Shown piece after piece: positions 9,401 to 16,680 of a DNA stretch of 64,000 bases. A program made the position numbers and the translations under genes. Position 1 is the stretch's first letter, and each line of letters begins with the position of its first letter. The notes under the pieces were generated by a model. That model saw only the letters and a list, made by a program, of their open reading frames with translations. It was not told the origin of the DNA and did not search any database. The stretch is from assembly GCA_014706295.1 (NCBI GenBank), contig JACSVZ010000001.1:499439-563438 (forward strand). Direction: 5' to 3'. This stretch comes from Lycocorax pyrrhopterus obiensis. Its lineage: Eukaryota > Chordata > Aves > Passeriformes > Paradisaeidae.

Positions 9401-11732
9401 GTGTCCATCCTCTCTGGGGTGTCTCAGTGTTCTCCATTTCTCCCGGCTGCAGGATCACCCCAGACAGGAGTGGGGAGGTGGAACATCAGGATTTTTGCCC
9501 TGTGTCCGTGTGTAGGGCAGGGAAGGGCTGTGGGACAGGGACCCCAGTCCCAGCAGGAAAAAGTGGCTGTGTTTTCTTCCCAATACTCAGCCTGCCCCAT
9601 TCTGTTCTTTCCCCTCCTGACATCAGTCTTGTTTATACCCTTCTTTAGGAACTCAGGTTGTGGCCAGTGGCCCTGGCACAGCAAGATCTCTCCTTTTCCC
9701 ATCTTTTGGAGTTCCTCATGCAGGGCAGTTCCATACACCCCCCTTTCTAATTTGCCATGTCAGTGGAATCTCGGAATGGTTTGGAGGGACCTTAAAGATC
9801 GTGTAGTTCCACCCCCTGCCATGGGCAGGGACACCTTCCACTACACTAGGTTGCTCCAAGCCCTGTCCAGCCTGGCCTGGAACACTTCCAGGGGTGAGCA
9901 TCTGTCAGGAATGTGCAGGATCTTGTTCAACCATTTGAAAACATTTGGCTTCTGCCCCTCCCAGGTTGTGAATCCCCACTTGCTGAAGGATCTCACGGAG
10001 AGGGGCCTGTGGAACGAGGAGATGAAGAACCAGATCATCGCCCACAATGGCTCCATCCAGGTACAGGAGGAGCAGGGCAGGGATTCCTGCCAGGCAGGTC
10101 CTGCTCGTTCTGGATTCCCACTTAGCAGAAAGATGATAAAGGGGCGGTTTCATAGCAAGGAGAATCATGGAATCTGCTGTGCTGGAAAGGACCCACAGGG
10201 ATCACCCAGCCCCACCCTTGGCCCTGCCCAGACCCCCCAACAATCCCACCCTGGGGGGCAGCGCTGTCCAAACGCTCCTGGAGCTCTGGCAGCCTCGGGG
10301 CCGTGCCCATTCCCTGGGGAGCCTGGGCAGTGCCCAGCACCCTCTGGGGGAAGAACCTTTCCCTGCTCTCCAGCCTATCCACATGGAACTGCTGAGGGGG
10401 AGCTGAGGGTGTTTGCTTGTGTGCTTGGTGCTTGCACACACAGGATGTCCAGAGGAGGCCACCAGGTTATCAGAGGAATGGGGCACCTCTCATGCAAGGA
10501 AAGGCTGAGAGAATTGGGATTGTTCAGCCTGGAGAAGAGAAGGCTCCAGGGTGACCTAACTGTGGCCTTCCAGGACCTAAAGGAGCCAACAGGAAACATG
10601 GAGAGAGACTGTTTACAAGGGCTGGAGGGCCAGGACACAGGGAATGGCTTCCCAGTGCCAGAGGGCAGGGCTGGATGGGATATTGGGCAGGAATTGTTCC
10701 CTGGGAGGGTGGGCAGGCCCTGGCACAGGGTGCCCAGAGAGCAGCTGTGGCTGCCCCTGGATCCCTGGCAGTGCCCAAGGCCAGGCTGGACATTGGGGCT
10801 TGGAGCAGCCTGGGACAGTGGAAGGTGTCCCTGCCATGGCAGGGCTGGGATGAGGTGAACTTTAAGCTCCCTCCAGACCCAGGCCCTTCTGGGATTCTGT
10901 GTTTGGGTTCAGGGGTAGAGCTCAGCTGTGCAGGCCTCAGTTCCAGTCAGGACTGCTGGAGCCCCAGCAATCACTGAAGAATTCCATGTTATAAATAGGG
11001 ATATTTGTGCAGTCAGTGCTTTCCACACTGGGAAACTCCTCCCCTTCCTTCCAGAACATCCCTGAGATTCCCGATGACCTGAAGCAGCTCTACAAGACCG
11101 TGTGGGAGATCTCCCAAAAAACCATCCTGAAGATGGCTGCGGACAGAGGGGCCTTCATCGACCAGAGCCAGTCCCTGAACATCCACATTGCCGAGCCCAA
11201 CTACGGGAAGCTCACCAGCATGCACTTCTACGGCTGGAAGCAGGTGCGGGCAGGGGGCTTCTGCCCCACAAACAGGGCATTAGCTGGGGCTGGGGGCTTG
11301 TTCCTGACAAATGGGGGCAGTACCTGGGACTGGGGGGGCTTGTTCCCAACAACTGGGGCCAGTAAGTTTGGCACACAGGGACTGATAAATTGTGGCACAG
11401 CAAGTTGGTCTCACCGATTCTGGGAAGGGCAAACGGCTGTTTCCTTCCAAGAATCCGGTTTTCCCCTGGAGTATCTCCAGGCAGCAGAGCTGGGGGTGCC
11501 TGCACTGCTGCTCCCAGCCCTGAGGCTCCCGCTGTGTCCCCAGGGCCTGAAGACTGGGATGTACTATCTCCGGACAAAGCCGGCTGCCAACCCCATCCAG
11601 TTCACCCTCAACAAGGAGAAGCTGCGGGAGCGGGAGAAGGCATCCAGGGAGGAGGAGGAGAAGGAGAGGAACAAGGCAGCCATGGTGTGCTCCCTGGAGA
11701 ACAGGGAGGAGTGCCTGATGTGCGGCTCCTAA
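432..11732 (+). CDS. RRM1: Ribonucleoside-diphosphate reductase large subunit, 3' part (14 exons)
   Basis: RRM1 is the catalytic alpha subunit of cytosolic class I ribonucleotide reductase. With the RRM2 or p53R2 radical subunit it reduces NDPs to dNDPs for DNA synthesis and repair. Fourteen exons join to 1932 nt: 643 codons plus TAA, starting in frame at a Thr equal to human T150. All junctions follow GT-AG and the reading frame is open throughout, so the gene looks intact. In human numbering (no net indel) I see C218 and C444 (active-site disulfide pair), N427, C429 and E431 (catalytic), S269, D287 and Q288 (specificity-site loops), Y737-Y738 (radical transfer) and C787/C790 (C-terminal shuttle). 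The N-terminal ATP-cone activity domain, start codon and promoter lie upstream of the window. Exon numbers assume the 19-exon human layout. Family assignment is near certain. Confidence 0.98.
806..864 (+). mobile_element. CR1 LINE 3' tail fragment
   Basis: This is a short CR1 3' end. A ttccttccaacctgaatcac stretch is followed by the tctgtgattccatg terminal microsatellite. It lies in intron 6 of RRM1. Confidence 0.6.
1085..1620 (+). mobile_element. CR1 LINE, group A, abutting exon 7
   Basis: This is a 5'-truncated CR1 copy in intron 6. It keeps the ggattgttcagcctggagag region, the gggaggaattgtt-type block (1406-1430) and the 3' end with gatgggctttaaggtccttc. The decayed terminal repeat (ggaattccccgattccgttc) runs to about 1620, so only about 7 bases separate it from the splice junction of exon 7. 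Confidence 0.9.
1628..1790 (+). CDS. RRM1: RRM1 exon 7 (residues 163-217)
   Basis: This exon completes V163 and encodes [17 protein letters not shown] onward to NRPQLS plus two bases of S217. The acceptor is gctgcag. The donor GTGCTC is poor outside the invariant GT. The exon is 163 nt, so skipping it would shift the frame. It starts the NTP-binding and barrel core that precedes C218. Confidence 0.97.
2168..2375 (+). mobile_element. CR1 LINE, group C, 3' part
   Basis: It begins at gggaaaggttcttcccccag and ends at the terminal repeat ttccatgattctatgatt. It lies in intron 7 and is 5'-truncated. Confidence 0.88.
2571..2712 (+). CDS. RRM1: RRM1 exon 8 (residues 217-264, includes C218)
   Basis: This exon completes S217, then encodes [19 protein letters not shown] and onward to ATGSYIAG. 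Codon 2572-2574 is C218, one of the active-site redox cysteines. Residue 222 is Cys where human and mouse have Ser. GIGLAVS replaces human GIGVAVS. The donor is GTGAGT. Confidence 0.98.
2713..3306 (+). other. RRM1 intron 8
   Basis: No repeat, RNA gene or regulatory signal is recognised in this 594-bp intron. Confidence 0.6.
3307..3390 (+). CDS. RRM1: RRM1 exon 9 (residues 265-292)
   Basis: The exon has 28 codons, [20 protein letters not shown] onward to VDQGGNK. The sequence is identical to human. It carries S269 and the D287-Q288 part of loop 2, which links the effector bound at the specificity site to substrate choice. The donor is GTACCT. Confidence 0.98.
3667..3828 (+). CDS. RRM1: RRM1 exon 10 (residues 293-346)
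   Basis: The exon has 54 codons, [20 protein letters not shown] onward to RVETNQ, and matches human at every residue. It completes loop 2 and enters the ten-stranded barrel. The donor is GTGAGA. Confidence 0.98.
4143..4300 (-). mobile_element. CR1 LINE 3' fragment (intron 10)
   Basis: It reads as the reverse complement of a CR1 3' end: ggtttggcttgggtgggacc, then ccaccccctgccatgggcag. It is truncated after the cacttccagggatgg block. Confidence 0.85.
4348..4427 (+). CDS. RRM1: RRM1 exon 11 (residues 347-373)
   Basis: The exon encodes [20 protein letters not shown] onward to FEKLYE plus two bases of S373. It has Asp where human has Glu361. The acceptor is attacag and the donor is GTAGGA. Confidence 0.97.
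4428..4899 (+). other. RRM1 intron 11
   Basis: No repeat or other element is recognised in this 472-bp intron. Confidence 0.6.
4900..5101 (+). CDS. RRM1: RRM1 exon 12 (residues 373-440, catalytic C429)
   Basis: The exon completes S373 and encodes [20 protein letters not shown] onward to EYTSKEE. It holds the catalytic triad: N427 (5060-5062), C429 (5066-5068, the thiyl radical site) and E431 (5072-5074), within [12 protein letters not shown]. The donor is GTGGGT. Confidence 0.98.
5328..5373 (+). mobile_element. CR1 LINE 3' tail fragment (intron 12)
   Basis: Only the last 45 bases of a CR1 survive: aaagttccttccaacccaga, then tctgggattctgtg. Confidence 0.65.
5627..5776 (+). CDS. RRM1: RRM1 exon 13 (residues 441-490, includes C444)
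   Basis: The exon has 50 codons, [20 protein letters not shown] onward to NYYPVPE. Codon 5636-5638 is C444, the disulfide partner of C218 during turnover. The acceptor is ccgcag and the donor is GTGAGT. Confidence 0.98.
6108..6445 (+). mobile_element. CR1 LINE 3' end, variant subfamily (intron 13)
   Basis: It starts in the ctggcaggagggggcagcca block and passes through gtggcacttggggacatggt. It ends in a clean terminal repeat, gattctgtgattctgcgatt. The 3' end differs from groups A to C. Confidence 0.85.
6702..6923 (+). CDS. RRM1: RRM1 exon 14 (residues 491-564)
   Basis: The exon has 74 codons, [20 protein letters not shown] onward to EGSPVSKG. The [16 protein letters not shown] signature of class I large subunits is intact. 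Codon usage is strongly G/C at third positions. The donor is GTGAGT. Confidence 0.98.
7095..7632 (+). mobile_element. CR1 LINE, group C, long copy (intron 14)
   Basis: This is the longest CR1 copy in the gene. It covers ggattgtcccactctgctct, the gagagagtccgaaggagg block and the group C 3' end. It finishes at gatattctgtgattctctg. The first 100 bases are more degraded, so the start is approximate. Confidence 0.88.
7835..7911 (+). CDS. RRM1: RRM1 exon 15 (residues 565-590)
   Basis: The exon encodes [20 protein letters not shown] onward to KEKIA plus two bases of K590. The acceptor is tcctcag and the donor is GTGAGT. Confidence 0.97.
7960..8076 (-). mobile_element. CR1 LINE 3' fragment (intron 15)
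   Basis: This is the reverse complement of a CR1 3' end: gatttgggtgggaaggacct, then gccacccctgccatgggcag. It breaks off after catccagcctggccttgg. Confidence 0.85.
8077..8778 (+). other. RRM1 intron 15, remainder
   Basis: No repeat or other element is recognised apart from the pyrimidine-rich acceptor at the 3' end. Confidence 0.55.
8779..8914 (+). CDS. RRM1: RRM1 exon 16 (residues 590-635)
   Basis: The exon completes K590 and encodes [20 protein letters not shown] onward to RRVLSGEFQ. The [19 protein letters not shown] loop that lines the substrate pocket is intact. The donor is GTGAGC. Confidence 0.98.
8915..9762 (+). other. RRM1 intron 16, 5' part
   Basis: Most of this stretch is unassigned unique sequence with no repeat I recognise. 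Confidence 0.5.
9763..9897 (-). mobile_element. CR1 LINE 3' fragment (intron 16)
   Basis: Reverse-complement CR1 3' end: cggaatggtttggagggacc, the chimeric-looking gatcgtgtagttccaccccc, then ttccactacactaggttgct. It is more diverged than neighbouring copies and probably older. Confidence 0.85.
9965..10060 (+). CDS. RRM1: RRM1 exon 17 (residues 636-667)
   Basis: The exon has 32 codons, [20 protein letters not shown] onward to AHNGSIQ. It begins with Val where human has Ile636. The acceptor is ctcccag and the donor is GTACAG. Confidence 0.97.
10163..10380 (-). mobile_element. CR1 LINE, group C, 3' part (intron 17)
   Basis: Reverse complement of the group C 3' end: gaatcatggaatctgctgtg, acccccaacaatcccaccct, then gaagaacctttccctgctct. 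It lies 60 bases from the oppositely oriented copy at 10440. Confidence 0.88.
10440..10903 (+). mobile_element. CR1 LINE, group A (intron 17)
   Basis: It runs from ccagaggaggccaccaggtt through ggattgttcagcctggagaa to a 3' end with cttctgggattctgtg. It is closely similar to the copy at 1085-1620, and both lack the CR1 5' portion. Confidence 0.9.
11055..11243 (+). CDS. RRM1: RRM1 exon 18 (residues 668-730)
   Basis: The exon has 63 codons, [20 protein letters not shown] onward to MHFYGWKQ. The [16 protein letters not shown] core is present with Asp for Glu in ADRG. The acceptor is ttccag and the donor is GTGCGG. Confidence 0.98.
11251..11375. repeat. Minisatellite in intron 18, about 42 bp x 3
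   Basis: Three diverged units of the form gggggcttgttcc, acaa, ctggggc follow each other directly after the exon 18 donor. The first unit is the most diverged. Confidence 0.65.
11544..11732 (+). CDS. RRM1: RRM1 exon 19 (residues 731-792 and stop)
   Basis: The exon has 62 codons and TAA at 11730-11732. It carries Y737-Y738 (11562-11567), which pass the radical from the small subunit, and C787/C790 (11712-11714 and 11721-11723) in the C-terminal ECLMCGS tail, which re-reduces the active site. The charged stretch at residues 754-772 is [19 protein letters not shown], slightly richer in Arg than in human. Confidence 0.98.
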   Translation, partial: GLKTGMYYLRTKPAANPIQFTLNKEKLREREKASREEEEKERNKAAMVCSLENREECLMCGS

Positions 11733-12649
11733 GGGATTGCCCACGGCTCCGGCAGAGCCATTCCACCTGGCTGGAGCTGCTGGGATGGGAGCGTCTGGAA
11801 TAACGTGAGGATGCAGAGGGCTGGGGCTGGGAGGGGGGTAGTGTCGCTTCCCCATCCGCAGGGATGGGGCACAGGGATAGGGTGAGCATCGCTTCAGTAG
11901 CTGGGCTTCCCAGGGACTTCGTGCTCTAGCGTGGCCTTCCATGGAACCCTGCAGGCGGGACCGAGGACAGGGAGGTGCTGGTGCCACTCACAGCTCTGCC
12001 CTGGGCACTCGAGACCGTGCCTTGCAGTCACCAAAGACTGTTCCTCGTGTCCCAGAGGAGGCAGCACCCCTGGCTGGTCCCTTTTCCTTGGCTGGGAACC
12101 CCCCCAGGGTAGGTGTGTTCAGTATCTGCCGGGGCACAGGAGCAGCTGTGTCCAGCTGACACACCTGGAGTGTTCCCACCCTGCCAGAGCCTCCTCCCAC
12201 TGCTGCTCCCTCTCCTTGTCCCCTCCTCTGGTCTTTCAAGAAAGCCTTTGGGAGGAGCAGATGGGTGGAAGGGGTGTTGCTTCCTGGGCAGTTGCTCCTC
12301 TCTCTCAGCTGCCAGGGCAGAGCGTGGCACTGGCTGAACGTCCCTCTGCAGTGGGGCCTGGAAAGGCAGAGCTGCTGCCCTGCATTTTGTTCTGCATTGA
12401 AGTCACTGATTCAGTCTAATTGCTCAGGCAGTTTCCTGGCAGGGGGGCCAGCGCTGTCCTTGGCCACAGGTCAGGTGCCATCTTGCGAGGGCCACATGCC
12501 ATCGGTGAAGGTCACCTGCCGTCTCTTTTCACGGAGCTCCATTTCTCCACCCCAGGTAGTTCTTAGGTCTTTTAAACCTCTTACCAATTTACTGCTCCTG
12601 TACCCACTCCCTGCTCGAACTCAACGGGGCTTCAGGCAGTTCTGCAATA

Positions 12650-12655
12650 TTTATT
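12650..12655 (-). terminator. Possible minus-strand polyadenylation signal
   Basis: TTTATT on the + strand is AATAAA on the - strand, 42 bases before the RRM1 signal. It could end a convergent transcript entering from the right, but no coding exon for one is seen in the window. Chance occurrence is possible. Confidence 0.25.
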
Positions 12656-12696
12656 GAACTCATGAACCACAACCAACCCTGAATCCAGTCAAACTC

Positions 12697-12702
12697 AATA
12701 AA
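12697..12702 (+). terminator. RRM1 polyadenylation signal
   Basis: This is the first canonical AATAAA after the stop codon. A T-rich downstream element (cgctttttttttttg, from about 12744) fits a real cleavage site near 12720. Confidence 0.6.
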
Positions 12703-12825
12703 ACGTGGAATGTTGAAGGAATTGGAGGCGCTATCTTGGGAACGCTTTTTTTTTTGATGACAAATGAGCATCTGTGGTAACAGGTTTGTGTTGCTGCTCC
12801 TGTGCTGCTTTCCACAGGGACATGG

Positions 12826-12930
12826 AGACATTGTCCCTCTGCACAACTCCCTGACAGGAGGGGGCAGCCGGGGGGGCACTGGGCTCTGCTCCCAGGGAAC
12901 ACGGACAGGAGGAGAGGGAACGGCCTCAAG
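12826..12930 (+). mobile_element. CR1 LINE, group B, internal fragment
   Basis: It contains tctgcacaactccctgacag followed by gggaacacggacaggaggag. Both ends are missing. It lies just downstream of the RRM1 polyadenylation site. Confidence 0.8.
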
Positions 12931-12937
12931 CCACACC

Positions 12938-13130
12938 AACCCCAGTCCCGGTTTGGTCCCGGTTCGGTTCCGAGCACTCGAACCCTGGTCCTGGTTCTGT
13001 CCTGAACACACGAACCCTGGTCCTGTCGCTGTCCCGAGCATACGAACCCCGGTCCCCGTCCCCGTCCCCGTCCCTGTCCCCATCCCGGTCCCGGTCCCTG
13101 TTCCTGTCCTGTCCCGGTCCCGGGAGTGGC
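12938..13130. repeat. C-rich short tandem repeats
   Basis: Degenerate units of about 30 bp built on cgaaccctggtcctg (12965-13040) pass into (GTCCCC)n and (GTCCCG)n to about 13130. The minus strand is rich in G-runs and could form G-quadruplexes. Confidence 0.75.
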
Positions 13131-13155
13131 GCGCCTCCTGCAGCTCCGTGCGCGG

Positions 13156-13168
13156 CCGCTGGGGGGCG
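13156..13168 (+). promoter_or_regulatory. CTCF-like core motif in CpG-rich block
   Basis: ccgctggggggcg resembles a CTCF core within a short CpG-rich stretch (13110-13220) between RRM1 and the gene desert. It is a partial match; position 6 is G instead of the usual A. Confidence 0.25.
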
Positions 13169-13224
13169 ATGGTGGCGCGGCCGCAGCGCAGCGGGACCGG
13201 GGGCGTTGGGAGCGCGGCCCGAGT

Positions 13225-13922
13225 GAGTGTGAGAGAGTGAGAGAGTGTGTGTGTGTGTGAGTGAGTGTGTGAGTGAGTGTGTGAGAGTGTGTGTGAGAGT
13301 GAGTGTGTGAGAGTGTGTGTGTGAGAGTGTGTGTGTGAGTGTGTGAGTGTGTGTGAGTGTGTGTGTGTGTGAGTGAGTGTGTGAGAGTGTGTGTGTGAGA
13401 GTGTGTGTGAGTGTGAGAGTGTGTGTGTGTGTGAGAGTGTGTGAGAGTGTGTGTGTGAGTGTGAGTGTGTGTGAGAGTGTGTGAGAGTGTGTGTGTGAGT
13501 GTGTGAGTGTGTGTGAGAGTGTGTGAGAGTGTGTGAGAGTGTGTGAGTGTGTGTGTGAGTGTGAGTGTGTGTGTGAGTGTGAGAGTGTGTGAGTGTGGGT
13601 GAGTGTGTGTGTGTGTGAGTGTGTGTGTGAGTGTGAGTGAGTGAGTGTGAGTGTGTGTGAGTGTGTGTGAGTGTGTGAGTGAGTGTGTGTGTCTGTGTGT
13701 GTGAGAGTGAGTGTGTGTGTGAGAGTGTGAGAGTGCGAGTGTGTGTGTGAGTGTGTGTGTGTGAGTGAGTGTGAGTGTGTGAGAGTGTGTGTGAGAGTGA
13801 GTGTGTGAGTGTGTGAGTGTGAGTGTGTGTGAGTGTGTGTGTGAGAGTGTGTGTGTGAGTGTGTGTGAGTGTGAGTGTGTGTGAGTGTGTGTGTGTGTGT
13901 CTGTGTCTGTGTGTCTGTGTGT
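13225..13922. repeat. Compound (GT)n/(GA)n microsatellite, about 700 bp
   Basis: The array is an unbroken mix of GTGTGA, GTGAGA and GTGAGT units with occasional CT interruptions near 13692 and 13900. The long His/Thr/Ser open frames seen on the minus strand are by-products of this repeat, not genes. Confidence 0.97.
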
Positions 13923-15004
13923 GCCCGGGCTGCTGTGCCAGCCCTGCCCTGAGCTCCCCAAACCTCCCCTGACCTCCCCAAGCCTCCCGGCTCCGGAGCA
14001 GGGCTCGCTGTGGGTCAGTCCCAGGTTTCCTCTCGAGGGCTCTGCAATTCGGGTCGTGCCTGTCCCGAGCCACCGCCCCAAAGCTCCCGCTGCTTCCCAG
14101 GGGAAGCTCCGGCAGCGCTGCCCTTCTCCAGTTCGGCTTTCCTGGCCAGGCTGGAACAGAGCCGGGGGACACGGAGACGGCTCGAGTTTTCCTCGTGCTT
14201 GGAATCGCTCTTCAGCCCCCGCTGCCGTCTCCGGGCAGCTCCGGTTGCCGCTGGGGCACGGCTCTGTCACCGCAAACTGGGAGGCACTGGAGGGGACGGA
14301 CCCGGGGCAGCTGCTGGGCAACCATGGCAGATCCTCATCGGAGCTGCCTGGCATGGGAACAGCGGGATGTGGGAATGGGGGAATGGGACAGGGGACTGGA
14401 GAAACGGGGGACGGGCACAGCTCAGGACAGGGAGGATGGGGACAGGACAGGGCACTGGGGTCCTTGCGGTGCATTCCTGGGAGCTTTGTGCCCAGGCTCT
14501 GGAGTCGCTGCGGCTGTCCCGGCTCGGGCAGGGGTTCCTGGCCCGGGGTTCGCTGTGCCTGGCTTGGGCTAAATGCTGAAGAGTTCCCGAGCCAGGAACT
14601 TCTTGCAGGTTCCCCCCAGGTACCCCCCGTGACCCCTCTCCAGGTTCCCAGCGGTCATTCCCGCAGCCGAGTGGCTCCAGGTCTCCGGCTTCCCGGGATG
14701 TGCACCATGCTGGCCGTTAGGCTGCACTGCTGCTCACGAATCCTCTCCTTCCCTCCGCTTGGTTTTTCTCCCCAGGTGACAAGGTTTGGGAAGCTGGGAA
14801 GAGCCCACATCCAGGGCAAGGGGAGTTTTTAGCGGGGGACACGAAGGGAGGGAATCCTGTTACATGTCTCCCTGTCTGAGCCTTTGGAATTACTGGCTCG
14901 GGGAAGATGCTGGCTTGGGTTTGTGTGCTCAGAAGCAACAGGGAATGAAAGTAAAATGAAAATAAAAGTAGGATTTAATGAAGACATTTCTTGGGTGTCT
15001 TCAG
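13923..15004. other. Unassigned GC-rich sequence
   Basis: No repeat family, exon or RNA is recognised. CpG density is moderate at 14040-14330. Confidence 0.5.
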
Positions 15005-15470
15005 GAGAAACATTGAGGGGCTGGAGCATGTCCAGGGAAGGGAATGGAGCTGGGAAGGGGCTGGAGCCCCAGGAGCGGCTGAGGGAGCTGGGAAAGGGGC
15101 TCAGCCTGGAGCAAAGGAGGCTCAGGGGGGACCTTGTGGCTCTGCACAACTCCCTGACAGGAGGGGGCAGCCAGGGGGGGTCGGGCTCTGCTGCCAGGGA
15201 ACAGGGACAGGAGGAGAGGGAACGGCCTCAGGCTGGGCCAGGGGAGGCTCAGGTTGGACACCAGCAGGAATTTCCCCATGGAAAGGGAGGTCAGGCCTTG
15301 GAAAGAGCTGCCCAGGGAAGTTTGGAGTGCCCATCCCTGGAGGTGTCCCAGGAAGGCCTGGACGTGGCACTCAGTGCTCTGGGCTGGGGACAAGGTGGGC
15401 ATCGGGCACAGCTGGGCCTCGCTGGGCTGGGAGGGCTTTTCCAGCCTCAGGGATCCTGGGATCTCTGTCT
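15005..15470 (+). mobile_element. CR1 LINE, group B
   Basis: It runs from acattgaggggctggagcat through gagcggctgagggagctggg to cagggatcctgggatctctg. This nearly complete 3' region shows the group B order of blocks. Confidence 0.9.
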
Positions 15471-16334
15471 GCTCCTATGACATATCCAGCAGCAAACACT
15501 GGAGGGAAAGGCTTGAAGTTCTTAGTTCAAGTGCAATTTTTTTTTGGATGTGACCATTTTTAGGCACTTAGAGGAGCAGACAGGTTTGTTACAATTTACT
15601 GGATCCCAAATGTGCTTCCAGCAGTGATTCCCAACCAAAGAACAAACCCACCCACCAGGCTTCTGGTACCAATCCACCTGGCACAAAACAGGAGGAGCTG
15701 AAATACAGATCGAGAATGGGAAAATCTCCATGTTGCATGGAGCAGGTGGATCTTCAGAGAGCAGGAATGTTCCCAGCTGGAAGGGCCTCACCTCTGTGTG
15801 TCATTCCTGGAAGTCAGAGGGAACAGTTCTGGAGACAATTCCTTCTGCTGAATGAATAAACCACAGTAAATGAATACAAACATTGTACAGATATGGGGGG
15901 TTATTCACAGAATCTGGCAGAAGTAAAATCACTCAAAAGCCCTGGAATAAAACCTCAGGACTGAACATGATCCTGACTTTGCCACAACTCCTGCAGTGGT
16001 GAGACATGTGGATCCTGGTGCTGTCACCACTGCAGTGTCTTATCAGCTCTTTGGACCTCATCCAGCCTTTATCAGCTCAGCTGCTCATTTGGACACAACT
16101 CCTCCTTTTCATTCCATCAGATTCATTTGGTGGTTTTTTGAAGACATTTTTCCTTTCTAAGCTGAAATCTCATCTATTCTCTATTTGCCTGGATAGATCC
16201 CAATCCAGTAGTAGGGATTGTCTCAAAACCAGTGAATTGTGAGGATTTGGGAAGAAGTGTGTGAGATTTGAGTCAGGATGGTTTTCGCGTTTGTTATTCT
16301 TTCAAATCATTTCCTGGGAATTATACCCAGACCT
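15471..16334. other. Unassigned unique sequence
   Basis: AT-balanced sequence with no recognised repeat. Nothing here supports a gene. Confidence 0.5.
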
Positions 16335-16680
16335 GTGGGTCCCAGCTGTGCCCGATGCCCACCTTGTCCCCAGCCCAGAGCACTGAGTGCCACGTCCAGG
16401 CCTTCCTGGGACACCTCCAGGGATGGGCACTCCAAACCTCCCTGGGCAGCCCCTTCCGAGGCCTGACCTCCCTTTCCATGCAGAAATTCCTGCTGGTGTC
16501 CATCCTGAGCCTCCCCTGGCCCAGCCTGAGGCTCTTTCCTCTCATCCTCTCCCTGTTCCGTGGGAAGGTCCCCCCTGAGCCTCCTTTGCTCCAGGCTGAG
16601 CCCCTTTCCCAGCTCCCTCAGCCGCTCCTGGGGCTCCAGCCCCTTCCCAGCTCCGTTCCCTGCCCTGGACACTCTCAGCA
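16335..16680 (-). mobile_element. CR1 LINE, group B, internally deleted
   Basis: Reverse complement of group B from the gggtcccagctgtgcccgat end to tgccctggacactct. The cgaccccc, tcctgtcaggg and gttgtgcagagccac blocks present in other copies are missing between ccctgttccgtgggaag and gtcccccctgagcctc. Confidence 0.88.

Larger units (their letters stand above)
11733..12720 (+). other. RRM1: RRM1 3' UTR (predicted)
   Basis: No AATAAA or ATTAAA occurs on the + strand between the stop codon and 12697, so the UTR probably runs about 1 kb. No CR1 copy is seen inside it. The cleavage site is inferred, not seen. Confidence 0.55.

Noticed and set aside
9320..10858. 512-codon + strand open frame
   Set aside because: It reads through RRM1 intron 16, exon 17 in the true frame only briefly, and two CR1 copies. 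RRM1 splice sites inside it are well supported.
12589..14474. Very long minus-strand open frames (351 to 604 codons) rich in His, Thr, Ser and Leu
   Set aside because: They are translations of the GT/GA microsatellite; all three frames stay open because the repeat contains no stop codon.
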